This document shows positions 1 through 8,130 of a stretch of 64,000 nucleotides of DNA, in pieces. The stretch is from contig NZ_FXUF01000006.1 of assembly GCF_900182905.1 (NCBI RefSeq), forward strand, positions 1 through 64,000, given 5' to 3'. Below the pieces are notes generated by a model. It did no database searches and was not told where the DNA came from. It saw only the letters and a program-made list of their open reading frames with translations. Source of the DNA: Anoxynatronum buryatiense. Its GTDB lineage: Bacteria; Bacillota; Clostridia; Peptostreptococcales; Tindalliaceae. Both the position numbers and the translations under genes were made by a program. Positions within the stretch are counted from its first letter, which is position 1. Each line of letters begins with the position of its first letter.

Positions 1-83
1 TCATCAGCACAAGGAATCTGGTGATTTTGAGGAGTGGCTCACTTTTTCATCAGCACAAAGTATGTTTTTGGCTCACTATCAGA
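1..83 (-). mobile_element. Terminal repeats of an IS21-like insertion sequence (end only)
   Basis: Read on the minus strand inward from about position 75, the sequence starts TGAGCCA and repeats a pattern of TGAGCCA, then 20-30 bases, then TTGTGCTGATGA, twice before leaving the window. Multiple short repeats at the terminus are characteristic of IS21-family ends, and a related GAGCCAC-repeat end occurs again at 11569-11999. No transposase is inside the window, so the family call rests on the repeat pattern and on that second copy. The end abuts the premature stop of the MATE gene, which suggests insertion or deletion at this point. Confidence 0.5.
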
Positions 84-1190
84 TTAGCATAGGCACACGC
101 CAATGACCCACATCACATAAACCGCATTTTGCTGCACCTCAGTGGGCACATTGAAGAAACGAACCACCCGCGGTGCTGTAACGATTAAAATGACAGCCAG
201 GGCCAAGCCGGTGATGGCGGTGAGCACGTTAAAGTAGCGGGAATAACGGATGGCGTCATCCCGACGGTTTTCTCCCAGAAGGTTACCGATCATGACAGCC
301 GCTGCACTGCCGATGCCCATGGCGGCCACAAAAAACAACCTTTCAATCGTCTGTGCAATTTGGTAAGCAGCATAGGCTTCAGTGCCTAAATGGGAATATG
401 CTGCAACGTAAAGGGTCATGCCCAGCGCCCAGAAAAATTCGTTGGCCACCACCGGCAGCGATTTTACCACCACTCGGCGAGTAAAGGCCTTGGTAAAACT
501 CAAGTATTCTCTGGCAGTGGCTTTCAGGGGATGTTCTGTGGATTGAATGGCGATAAGGATGATCACCATTTCCAGTAGTCGGGCAATCACGGTGGCGATG
601 GCTGCTCCCTGCACACCAAGGGCAGGAAAGCCAAAGAGACCGAAGATAAGCACCGCATTTAAGCCGGTATTGAGACCCAACGAAATAGCACTGGCCCGCA
701 TGGGCATTTTAGCGTCTCCCACCGAGCGGGCAGCTGTGGCCAGGCAAATACTGACAGCTGTAAAGAGGTAGCTGAAACCCACAATGCGCAGGTATGAAGC
801 CCCCAGCCTTACCACCTGGGGATCCTTCGAAAAAAGGGTGATGATGAATTCGGGCATAACCCAGGCCAACAGGTTGAACAGTGCACCCCCGCCCAGGCTG
901 AATACCAGGCAGACGCCTGTCGCACGGTGAACGCTCACCCTGTCCTTCCGGCCCCAAAACTGGGCAGTGAAAATGGCACCGCCGCTGTTGATGCCGAAAA
1001 GCAGTAATATGAGGACAAAAAACAACTGGTTGGCCAACCCGACAGCTGTGATGCTGACTTCGTTAATCTGGCCAATCATCACCACGTCCACCATGTTAAG
1101 TGAGGAGGAAATCATATGCTGAATCGCCACAGGGATGCCCAGGACGAAAAGGGATTTGAAAAACACTTTGTCTTGAAACATTTCTTTCAT
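84..1190 (-). pseudogene. MATE family efflux transporter, 3'-truncated
   Basis: The 368-residue product matches MATE (NorM/DinF-type) Na+- or H+-coupled drug exporters: the N-terminus has the typical GIPVAIQHMISSSLNMVDVVMIGQ-like signature (first helix and the MVDVVMIGQ motif), followed by about ten hydrophobic helices and the mid-protein GVQGAAIATVIAR motif. Family members are usually 440-460 residues with twelve helices, so roughly the last two helices are missing. The stop lies immediately beside the IS21-like terminal repeats at 1-83. I infer the gene was cut by that element and is probably non-functional. The start at 1190 has an AGGAGGACCTGCAAATG-type ribosome binding site just upstream on the minus strand. 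Confidence 0.8.
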
Positions 1191-1268
1191 TTGCAGGTCC
1201 TCCTCGGTGTCAGTCAGTAAGCCTTTCCATTACCCTTGGAGAGGCTTTTATTGCATATTTTTTGAGGA

Positions 1269-1700
1269 TCAGGCGTCTTCACGGGTAAACACCATTCTAA
1301 CTGCCCGACCTTCTTCACCCCAGGCAGTAATGTTCGTCATCTGAAGAACAAGAGAGCCGTCTGGTCGCTGGGAAAGCTTATTTCGCCAACCCCAGTCAGG
1401 ATTGTCAGGCACCTCATAGGCATGATTAACCGTGAAGATACCCCATGCCTCTGGTACATTAGTGCATTGCACTGCTACTGTCTGATGCCAGCTGTCGTAC
1501 CAGATCGCTCCATTTTCATTGAAGGTAAAATGCCCTTCTTTACGTTCGTTCTCATAAAACCAGGAATAATAAATGGCATGATTCTCTATGGTTAGTTCAC
1601 ATTGATATTTCGTGCTATCATTGCCTTCCGGGTCCAGCCATAACTCACCATTGCCAGACCACTTCGTACCTGCAAATTTAGACAGCCATTGTGGTTTCAT
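1269..1700 (-). CDS. Hypothetical protein, small beta-rich (DUF1579/lipocalin-like)
   Basis: A 143-residue protein with no signal peptide or membrane segment. It is rich in Trp, Tyr and Asn, with alternating hydrophobic residues and turns that suggest an antiparallel beta-barrel, similar in character to DUF1579 or lipocalin-like proteins; this is an impression from composition and spacing, not a firm family match. A GGAATGAGTATATG-type start precedes it on the minus strand. It is transcribed in the same direction as the MATE gene but 79 bases away from it. Function unknown. Confidence 0.6.
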   Translation of the reverse strand: MKPQWLSKFAGTKWSGNGELWLDPEGNDSTKYQCELTIENHAIYYSWFYENERKEGHFTFNENGAIWYDSWHQTVAVQCTNVPEAWGIFTVNHAYEVPDNPDWGWRNKLSQRPDGSLVLQMTNITAWGEEGRAVRMVFTREDA

Positions 1701-1911
1701 ATACTCATTCCTCCATTCAGTTTGATGTACATTGGTGAATCCCTTGTTATCTCACGAAGAATGATGGTTCTCACTTGTACATTTTAACATATACCCATCG
1801 ATAGAGGGAGCGCTCAGTTTTAACTGAAGCCTTCATGTTGTCAATGAAGGATATAGTCATTTTGCCTGCCATAAGGAATTCTTAAGATTTTGATAAGTAT
1901 AATTTAAAACT

Positions 1912-1950
1912 CAACTCCTTCTTTTGTGGTTAACTCATGATAGGGAGTTG
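1912..1950 (+). promoter_or_regulatory. Hairpin that can pair the ribosome binding site of the S11 peptidase gene
   Basis: CAACTCC at 1912-1918 is complementary to GGGAGTTG at 1943-1950, and the latter contains the GGGAG ribosome binding site of the gene starting at 1956. A TATAAT at 1898-1903 lies just upstream and could be its -10 element, with no good -35 box. The pairing would hide the ribosome binding site; a regulatory role is inferred only. Confidence 0.4.
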
Positions 1951-1955
1951 ATTTT

Positions 1956-2966
1956 ATGTGTAGAAAAAGAAGAAAAAAGAGAAAGATTAATTACTTTAGG
2001 ATTTGTATTTCAATTATTATTATTATTATTATACTGTTTTTGATGACTGGGGCTTATAAAAGCATCAGTCGCCTTATACCATTTGGTATGGGTATGGAAA
2101 GGTCATATGAGAAAATAAGCGCTCAATTATCAGATTCTGATGAGCAAAATATTCTGCCGCTCGTTGAACAGGAAGAGATTAACCTGAGTTTATTAAAGGG
2201 AGAACTGCATAGTCCCTATTCAATACTGGTGCGTCTGGCGGATCAAAGAATCGTTTCTGAAAATAGAAGTGAGGAAAGAATCTATCCAGCTTCACTTACG
2301 AAAATCATGACTGCAATAACAGCAATTGAGAACATTTCTGATCTTAAAGAACCGATAATCCTTCCAAAGAAAATTTTTTCTGACTTATATGCGGCTAATG
2401 CATCAATGGTTGGATTTTTACCGGGAGAGGAAGTCTCAGCGATTGATCTGTTATATGGAACAATGCTGCCTTCAGGTGCAGATGCGTCTATCGGACTGGC
2501 TATTGGAATTGCTGGTTCAGAAAAAGAACTTGCAATACTGATGAACAAGAAAGCAAAAGAAATTGGGATGAATGGAACACACTTTACAAATGTAACTGGT
2601 CTTCATGACGATCATCAATATACAACAGTAAAAGATGTTGCTATGTTACTGGAGTATGCTCTGAAGAATGGTACTTTTCGTCAGATTTTCACCTCTGAGC
2701 GTCATACTACTGCCAGCACCAATCTACATTCAGGGGGAATCACTTTTTACAGTACTTTATCAAAAAGAATTGATACTTATGAATTTGATGGTGGGAGAAT
2801 TATCGGAGGTAAAACAGGTTATACTGATAAAGCCGGACTTTGTTTGGCTAGTTTGGCTGAGAAGAATGGTACTGAATATATCTTGATTACTGTAGGTGCA
2901 GGAGGCAATCCGTATACCGAACAGTATCATATCGTGGATGCATTCATGGTGTATGATAGTATCTAA
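1956..2966 (+). CDS. D-alanyl-D-alanine carboxypeptidase, peptidase S11 family, membrane-anchored
   Basis: Removes the terminal D-Ala of peptidoglycan stem pentapeptides at the outer face of the membrane. The 336-residue protein has a very basic start, one hydrophobic anchor (about residues 14-32, a long isoleucine run), then the penicillin-binding fold with the SxxK motif PASLTKIMT (Ser113, Lys116), an SGA triad where SGN is more usual (residues 173-175), and the KTG box GGKTGYT near residue 280. It lies directly upstream of vanR-vanS and shares their AT-rich composition, so it probably belongs to the resistance cluster, where a D,D-carboxypeptidase (VanY role) would remove leftover D-Ala-D-Ala-ended precursors. 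It is S11, not the metallo-VanY family, so it may itself be beta-lactam sensitive. Confidence 0.85.
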   Translation: MCRKRRKKRKINYFRICISIIIIIIILFLMTGAYKSISRLIPFGMGMERSYEKISAQLSDSDEQNILPLVEQEEINLSLLKGELHSPYSILVRLADQRIVSENRSEERIYPASLTKIMTAITAIENISDLKEPIILPKKIFSDLYAANASMVGFLPGEEVSAIDLLYGTMLPSGADASIGLAIGIAGSEKELAILMNKKAKEIGMNGTHFTNVTGLHDDHQYTTVKDVAMLLEYALKNGTFRQIFTSERHTTASTNLHSGGITFYSTLSKRIDTYEFDGGRIIGGKTGYTDKAGLCLASLAEKNGTEYILITVGAGGNPYTEQYHIVDAFMVYDSI

Positions 2967-3020
2967 AATTCGGTATAATAGAGATGTGCTTTTATAATGA
3001 TGAAGAGGATGATAAGACAT

Positions 3021-3719
3021 ATGGGTATCAACGTTTTAGTCGTAGACGATGAACAGACAATCGCGGACTTGATTGAAGTATATCTAAAAAATGAAGGTTT
3101 CAATGTGCATAAGTTTTACAATGGGAAGGATGCTTTGGAGTGTGTTAGGTCAGAGCAACTGGATATCGCAATATTGGATGTTATGTTACCGGATATTGAT
3201 GGGTTTACTCTGTGTCAAAAAATAAGGGGAAACTACAATTTTCCTGTCATCATGCTGACGGCGAAGGGAGAAGAAATCGATAAAATTACCGGACTGACGT
3301 TGGGTGCAGACGACTACATGACAAAACCCTTTCAACCGCTAGAACTTGTAGCACGCGTCAAGGCACAGTTGCGAAGGTTTACCAAATATAATTCTGGAAA
3401 ATCATTACATGAAGATAAGATAATTGAGTTCTCGGGTTTGGTATTAAACAAGGATACCCATGAATGTATACTAAATGAAAAGCGCCTGGCTTTAACACCT
3501 ACAGAATTTTCTATCTTGTGGGTATTAGCTTCCAAACGAGGGCGGGTCGTAAGTTCAGAAGAGTTATTCCAAGAGGTATGGGGTGACAAATATTTCAGCA
3601 ACAACAATAATACGGTAATGGTACACATTCGACATCTAAGGGAAAAGATGCATGATTCTGCGGAGCATCCCAAATATATCAAAACCGTGTGGGGGGTAGG
3701 TTATAAAATTGAAAAATAA
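3021..3719 (+). CDS. vanR: VanR-type response regulator (OmpR family)
   Basis: Phosphorylation-dependent activator. Residues 1-120 form a receiver domain with the acidic pair DDE near residues 9-11, phospho-acceptor Asp53 in LDVMLPD, and the conserved Lys in the TKPF motif; residues 135-232 form an OmpR/PhoB winged helix ending in the canonical VWGVGYKIEK strand. The sequence is close to VanR proteins of VanG-type clusters (GINVLVVDDEQTIADLIEVY pattern). An upstream ATG at 2997 is possible, but ATG 3021 gives family length and has GAAGAGG upstream. It overlaps the sensor kinase gene by 11 bases, so the two are translationally coupled. Expected target: the promoter at 4891-4919 upstream of vanW. 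Confidence 0.88.
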   Translation: MGINVLVVDDEQTIADLIEVYLKNEGFNVHKFYNGKDALECVRSEQLDIAILDVMLPDIDGFTLCQKIRGNYNFPVIMLTAKGEEIDKITGLTLGADDYMTKPFQPLELVARVKAQLRRFTKYNSGKSLHEDKIIEFSGLVLNKDTHECILNEKRLALTPTEFSILWVLASKRGRVVSSEELFQEVWGDKYFSNNNNTVMVHIRHLREKMHDSAEHPKYIKTVWGVGYKIEK

Positions 3720-4833
3720 TGGGAAAAAGATGTTAGAATTTGGACTTATCATCATTACAAGTGTTTTATTTTTTTTAGGTGTTATATGGCTGGTTGACCA
3801 AGTATTTAATGGAGTAGTTAAAGAATGGTTTCTAAATATATTTGTACTTGAACCTGAATACCCAAGTCGTGGAATGGTAGGAATATTGTTTAGGAGCTGG
3901 TTTGAGGTTAAGCAATTTTTCATAAATACTTTTTTGGTAGTGCTTATTATTTTAACCACGTGTATGTGTGCATCGGCATATTTTTATGAACGTTACAGAA
4001 GCAAAAAAGAGATTACCTTTATTAAAAACACAATGGTGTCCATCATGAATTCAAACAGCGATAGTATAACACTACCAGCAAAATATTCTGAAATAGAAAC
4101 ACAGCTTATCAAGCTTAAATCAATTACTCAAAGGCAACAGCAGCTTGTACAAACAGAAATGCAGAGAAAGAATGATTTAATTACTTATTTAGCACATGAT
4201 TTAAAAACACCACTTGCTTCAGTCATCGGGTATTTGAGTCTTTTAGATGAAGTGCCAGAGATGCCGGTAGAGCAAAAATCGAAGTATGTTTCGATATCTT
4301 TGGAGAAAGCCTATCGATTGGAAGAATTGATTAACGAGTTTTTTGAAATAACAAGGTTCAATCTGCAATCCATTGTTTTAAATAAAGGCAAAATAAAACT
4401 TGCTTTTATGCTGCAGCAGTTAGCGGACGAGTTTTATCCGATGCTTGAACCTCAAGGCAAACAGGTAGCCATTGATGTCCCTGATGAGCTTAATCTGGTG
4501 GGAGATGCAGACAAACTTGCTCGTGTTTTCAACAATATTTTAAAAAACGCAATTGTTTACAGTTATGAAAGCAGTGTCATTGATATTTCTGCGACAAACG
4601 ATGGAGAAAATATCACTGTTGCTTTTATCAATCAGGGTGAGCCGATTCCTGCCCCAAATTTAGATACTATCTTTGATAAGTTTTATCGTCTGGATTCTGC
4701 CCGCTCAACAAACACTGGCGGGGCTGGATTGGGGCTGGCGATTGCTAAAGAGATCATTACGGCCCATAATGGAACGATAACAGCGGAAAGCAATCTGGAT
4801 CATACTATCTTTACTGTAAAGATCCCAGTATAA
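3709..4833 (+). CDS. vanS: VanS-type sensor histidine kinase
   Basis: A 374-residue membrane kinase. Two membrane segments (about residues 10-30 and 70-92) enclose a short extracytoplasmic loop, followed by a HAMP-like linker, a HisKA domain with His163 in LAHDLKTPLAS, and a HATPase domain with the N box NNILKNAIVYS and G2 box GGAGLGLAIAKE. The TTG start at 3709 follows GGGGGTAGG and overlaps vanR; an ATG at 3730 is the alternative. VanS proteins sense glycopeptide-induced wall stress and phosphorylate VanR. All catalytic boxes are intact, so it should be active as a kinase and phosphatase. Confidence 0.88.
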   Translation: MKNNGKKMLEFGLIIITSVLFFLGVIWLVDQVFNGVVKEWFLNIFVLEPEYPSRGMVGILFRSWFEVKQFFINTFLVVLIILTTCMCASAYFYERYRSKKEITFIKNTMVSIMNSNSDSITLPAKYSEIETQLIKLKSITQRQQQLVQTEMQRKNDLITYLAHDLKTPLASVIGYLSLLDEVPEMPVEQKSKYVSISLEKAYRLEELINEFFEITRFNLQSIVLNKGKIKLAFMLQQLADEFYPMLEPQGKQVAIDVPDELNLVGDADKLARVFNNILKNAIVYSYESSVIDISATNDGENITVAFINQGEPIPAPNLDTIFDKFYRLDSARSTNTGGAGLGLAIAKEIITAHNGTITAESNLDHTIFTVKIPV

Positions 4834-4890
4834 GTCCAATAGTACACATTATAGTAAAGATCCCTTAAAACATTTTCTTTAAATAATTTC

Positions 4891-4919
4891 TTGACAAAAG
4901 TGCGGGGATTAAATATACT
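4891..4919 (+). promoter_or_regulatory. Sigma-A promoter of the vanW-ligase-vanXY operon
   Basis: TTGACA at 4891-4896, a 17-base spacer and TATACT at 4914-4919 form a near-consensus promoter in the 200-base gap between vanS and vanW. It is flanked by inverted copies of AGTACAC (4841-4847) and GTGTACT (4924-4930), and by two direct copies of GTAAAGATCCC, one at the vanS 3' end (4816-4826) and one at 4854-4864. In known van clusters VanR activates the promoter at this position; the flanking repeats are candidate binding sites. Confidence 0.75.
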
Positions 4920-4975
4920 CATAGTGTACTACATGAATTAACACACATAATGCACACAATGCACTCAACTGTCTG

Positions 4976-5018
4976 GCAAATTGGACGGCTGAAATCCATT
5001 GTAAAGAAGCCAATTTGC
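4976..5018 (+). promoter_or_regulatory. Leader stem-loop upstream of vanW
   Basis: GCAAATTGG (4976-4984) and CCAATTTGC (5010-5018) form a perfect 9-bp stem with a 25-base loop in the 5' leader of vanW, ending 4 bases before the AAGGAG ribosome binding site at 5023-5028. A second pairing, GGCT (4987-4990) with AGCC (5008-5011), would compete with it. This may affect translation or mRNA stability; no U-tract follows, so it is not an ordinary terminator. Confidence 0.45.
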
Positions 5019-5034
5019 GAATAAGGAGCCCGCC

Positions 5035-5853
5035 ATGCATAAGAAAAGAATAACAGAGAGGTTTCCGTTTCTTTTACCGATAAGAAAGGTTCAAAGAAAA
5101 ATGTTCTTTTATACTCAAATGAAAATGGATTTTAACAAATACGCAAGAAAAATTTCGGCAGATCTTCTGGAACACACTGTTTTTTCGGCAAAATCAAAAC
5201 TGATTAATTCAGACAGCGGGTATGACATTCGGTATCAAATCAACAAAATTGATAATCTCAAGCTGGTTGCAAACACCATGAATAAAATAATCATAGCGCC
5301 CAATGAAACCTTTTCCTTTTGGATGCTGGCAAAAAACGCTGAAAGCGCTGAGAAATATAAGGAAGGGCTGGTGATGGTGAATAACCAAATAGTGCCTCTG
5401 AAAGGTGGGGGGCTTTGTCAAATGAGTAATTTGCTGTTCTGGCTATTCATTCATACACCACTTACAATAGTGGAACGACATCCCCATTCAGCCGAAACAA
5501 TACCTCAACCAAAGGGAGATATTCCTGAAGGCGTTGATGCAACAATAGCAGAAGGGTGGAAGGATTTAAAGGTGAAAAATGAAACGCAGGAAACCTTTCA
5601 GCTGGCCATCGAGTTTGATGATGAGTTTATCTATGGAACGGTGTTCAGCAATCAGCTTCAAGAGGTGATCTATACTGTCAAAAGTGAAAACTTGAAATAT
5701 ACCAGAGAAAATCAAAAAATATACCGATACAATCAAATATATAAAGAAGGGTATCACTTTTCAAAGAAAAATATGGTTTCAAGAGAGCTGGTTTTAGATA
5801 ATAAATATGAAATTAAATACGACATAGAATCTGAGATAGAAATGATTGAATAG
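5035..5853 (+). CDS. vanW: VanW family accessory protein
   Basis: A 272-residue VanW-family protein. The hallmark region is seen around residues 95-165: the FSFW segment, the GGGLCQMSNLLFWL segment and the ERHPHS motif. VanW occurs in VanB- and VanG-type glycopeptide resistance clusters; its biochemical role is not established. There is no signal peptide, but a basic, hydrophobic N-terminus. It is the first gene after the promoter at 4891-4919 and has the ribosome binding site AAGGAG seven bases before its ATG. Its position between vanS and the ligase matches the VanG-type order vanR-vanS-vanY-vanW-vanG-vanXY. Confidence 0.88.
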   Translation: MHKKRITERFPFLLPIRKVQRKMFFYTQMKMDFNKYARKISADLLEHTVFSAKSKLINSDSGYDIRYQINKIDNLKLVANTMNKIIIAPNETFSFWMLAKNAESAEKYKEGLVMVNNQIVPLKGGGLCQMSNLLFWLFIHTPLTIVERHPHSAETIPQPKGDIPEGVDATIAEGWKDLKVKNETQETFQLAIEFDDEFIYGTVFSNQLQEVIYTVKSENLKYTRENQKIYRYNQIYKEGYHFSKKNMVSRELVLDNKYEIKYDIESEIEMIE

Positions 5854-5866
5854 GGAGGGAGCGTCA

Positions 5867-6916
5867 ATGGACAAAAAGACGGTGGCAGTCATCTTTGGAG
5901 GAGAATCTTCAGAGTATGAGGTATCATTAAAATCGGCAAGTGCCGTTATTGAGAACTTGGATAAAGAGAAATATGATGTGATAAAAATAGGAATCACGCG
6001 TGAAGGCCGATGGCTCAGATATGAGGGGAACATAGATAACATCAGGAACAATACATGGTTTTTGGATGACCATTGTAAAGAGGTCATGATTTCACCAGGT
6101 AAAGGGAATGAAAACCTCATTGAGGTGGAAAATGGAATGCTAACGCATACAAAAATAGATGTGGCTTTTCCTGTTCTTCATGGTAAAAACGGAGAAGATG
6201 GCACCTTGCAGGGGCTGTTTGAGATAGCAGGAATTCCGTATGTGGGCTGCAATGTAACGACGAGTTCGATTTGCATAGACAAGGACTACACACATAAAAT
6301 TGTTGAATACGAAGGCTTTAACGTTCCAAAGAGTTTGGCGATTAACCACCAAACTCCCGAAGAAGAAATAGATGGTTTTGCGAAAGCGGTGAACTATCCT
6401 GTTTATGTCAAACCCGCACAGGAAGGTTCTTCCATAGGAATGACAAAAGCAGAAAACAGACTTCAACTGTTTCAGGGAATAAAAGAAGCGTTGAAATTTG
6501 ATGAAAAAGTTGTGTTGGAAGAAATGATTCATGGTTTTGAGGTTGGATGTGCAATTTTAGGCAACGATGATCTAATTGTCGGGACGGTGGATGAGATTGA
6601 GATTCCTGGCGGATTTTTTGACTTCACTGAAAAATACACGCTAAAAAACTCGAAAATTCACCTGCCTGCAAGAATCGATCATGAACTCTGTGAGAGAATT
6701 AAGACAGCGGCAAAAGGCATCTATCAGGCATTAGGATGCAGGGGTCTGGCAAGGGTGGATTTGTTTATAGCCGAAAAAAACAGAATCGTATTTAATGAAG
6801 TGAATACGCTTCCCGGCTTTACGACAGGGAGCCGATTTCCAAACATGTTGCTTCATGCAGGAATGGAGTATAAGTGCATTTTGGATAAGTTAATTGAGCT
6901 GGGAATGCAGAGATAA
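5867..6916 (+). CDS. vanG: D-alanine--D-serine ligase, VanG type
   Basis: ATP-grasp ligase of 349 residues that would make D-Ala-D-Ser in place of D-Ala-D-Ala, lowering vancomycin affinity. Seen: N-terminal VAVIFGGESSEYEVSLKSA, the FPVLHGKNGEDGTLQG motif, the omega-loop EKYTLKNSKIHLPARI that closely resembles EKYTLK-type loops of VanG, and the C-terminal metal-binding FNEVNTLPGFT. Ordinary Ddl enzymes carry a YDYxxKY loop here, and D-lactate ligases differ as well, so serine specificity is the best inference. Start chosen at ATG 5867 because AGGGAGGGAG precedes it; it begins 13 bases after vanW. No serine racemase gene accompanies it. Confidence 0.87.
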   Translation: MDKKTVAVIFGGESSEYEVSLKSASAVIENLDKEKYDVIKIGITREGRWLRYEGNIDNIRNNTWFLDDHCKEVMISPGKGNENLIEVENGMLTHTKIDVAFPVLHGKNGEDGTLQGLFEIAGIPYVGCNVTTSSICIDKDYTHKIVEYEGFNVPKSLAINHQTPEEEIDGFAKAVNYPVYVKPAQEGSSIGMTKAENRLQLFQGIKEALKFDEKVVLEEMIHGFEVGCAILGNDDLIVGTVDEIEIPGGFFDFTEKYTLKNSKIHLPARIDHELCERIKTAAKGIYQALGCRGLARVDLFIAEKNRIVFNEVNTLPGFTTGSRFPNMLLHAGMEYKCILDKLIELGMQR

Positions 6917-6920
6917 GAAA

Positions 6921-7688
6921 ATGAAGACAATAATTCTAAAAAAAGAAGATGTTTACAGAGGGAATTTAGTATTAATCAATAAAGAGCATTTGGTTAAAAT
7001 GAATGAGGGAGAAACAGTCGCGAAGCTGGTGGCTGTCAGTGATAAAGATAGAAATCACTTAATCAATAGAGACGCAGCCAAAGCCCTTCAACATACTTTG
7101 GACGAAATAAATGCTCAGGAAAAAATCGTTCCGGTTAGTGCTTTTCGGTCAAAACAGCAGCAAACACACTTATATAGAAACGCCGTCAATGATCATGGGA
7201 TTGACTTCACGCGAAAGTTTGTAGCTAAACCAGATGCAAGTGAACATCAGAGCGGGCTGGCAATTGACTTGGGAGAAAACAAGAAGAAGATAGATTTTAT
7301 ATGTCCTGATTTCCCATACCATGGTGTTTTTAATAGATTCAGAGCAGTTGCAAAAAAGATGGGATTCATCGAAAGGTATCAAGAGGGAAAAGAATCCATC
7401 ACAGGAATTTCAAAAGAACCATGGCATTTCCGCTACGTTGGATACCCGCATAGCGTTATAATGGTGCAAAAGGATTTTGCGCTTGAAGAATATCATGATT
7501 TTATAAAAAACTATACATCAGCGGATAATAGCTACCGGTATGAGTGTGAAAACAAGGAGATCAAACTGTTTTTTATTAAAGCAACTGCTGCTGTACAGAC
7601 GCTGTGTATCGGAGATGATGATCAATGTGAAGTATCTGGAAACAACCATGACGGCTTTATTGTCACGTTACACAGCTGTTCCGCCTAA
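6921..7688 (+). CDS. vanXY: VanXY-type D,D-peptidase (M15B)
   Basis: Zinc D,D-dipeptidase/D,D-carboxypeptidase of 255 residues that would hydrolyse D-Ala-D-Ala and D-Ala-ended pentapeptides, leaving D-Ser-ended precursors. The metal-binding motif SEHQSGLAIDLG (HxxGxAxD) and the downstream EPWHFRYVG motif (catalytic Glu and third zinc His) are both present. No N-terminal membrane anchor is present, which fits the cytosolic VanXY rather than VanY class. The ATG at 6921 lies 4 bases after the ligase stop; an in-frame TTG at 6894 is less likely. The last few codons sit at the AT-rich/GC-rich junction, so the natural C-terminus may have been altered. Confidence 0.85.
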   Translation: MKTIILKKEDVYRGNLVLINKEHLVKMNEGETVAKLVAVSDKDRNHLINRDAAKALQHTLDEINAQEKIVPVSAFRSKQQQTHLYRNAVNDHGIDFTRKFVAKPDASEHQSGLAIDLGENKKKIDFICPDFPYHGVFNRFRAVAKKMGFIERYQEGKESITGISKEPWHFRYVGYPHSVIMVQKDFALEEYHDFIKNYTSADNSYRYECENKEIKLFFIKATAAVQTLCIGDDDQCEVSGNNHDGFIVTLHSCSA

Positions 7689-7740
7689 GGGAAAGAAAAA
7701 AATTCCTGCCGAACTCATCGGCATCCAAAGAGGTGAAGCC

Positions 7741-8130
7741 ATGTTACAACTGGATTTACGCAGTCGCCAGCCTATTTACGAGCAGCTCATCGAAAAAATC
7801 AAAGAACTCATCATCACTGAAGTCTGGCGCACCGACGACCAGCTGCCTTCTGTGAGGGCGTTGGCCCAGCAGTTGACCATTAACCCCAACACCATTCAGA
7901 AAGCCTACCGGGAACTGGAGCGGGAGGGGTTCATTTACACCGTGAAAGGCAGGGGAAATTTTGTGGCACCCATTGACATCACCATGCACCGGGAAAAGCT
8001 GGCCAAAATTCAGGAAGAAATTGCACGGCTTCTGGCAGAGGCCATGTACCTGGGCATGACAAAGGAAAAGCTGATGCACCTGGTGCATCAGGCGGCTGAA
8101 CAGACAGGAGGGGAGCAGCAAAATGACTGA
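7741..8130 (+). CDS. GntR family transcriptional regulator, YtrA subfamily
   Basis: A 129-residue regulator. Residues 1-75 are the winged helix-turn-helix (RQPIYEQLIEKIKE, then LPSVRALAQQLTINPNTIQKAYRELE), followed by a short helical YtrA-type C-terminus without a ligand domain. Start chosen at ATG 7741 because of the AGAGGTGA ribosome binding site. It overlaps the downstream ATPase gene by 8 bases. YtrA-type regulators usually repress their own ABC-transporter operon and respond to cell-envelope-active compounds, so it probably controls 7741-11171. Confidence 0.87.
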   Translation: MLQLDLRSRQPIYEQLIEKIKELIITEVWRTDDQLPSVRALAQQLTINPNTIQKAYRELEREGFIYTVKGRGNFVAPIDITMHREKLAKIQEEIARLLAEAMYLGMTKEKLMHLVHQAAEQTGGEQQND

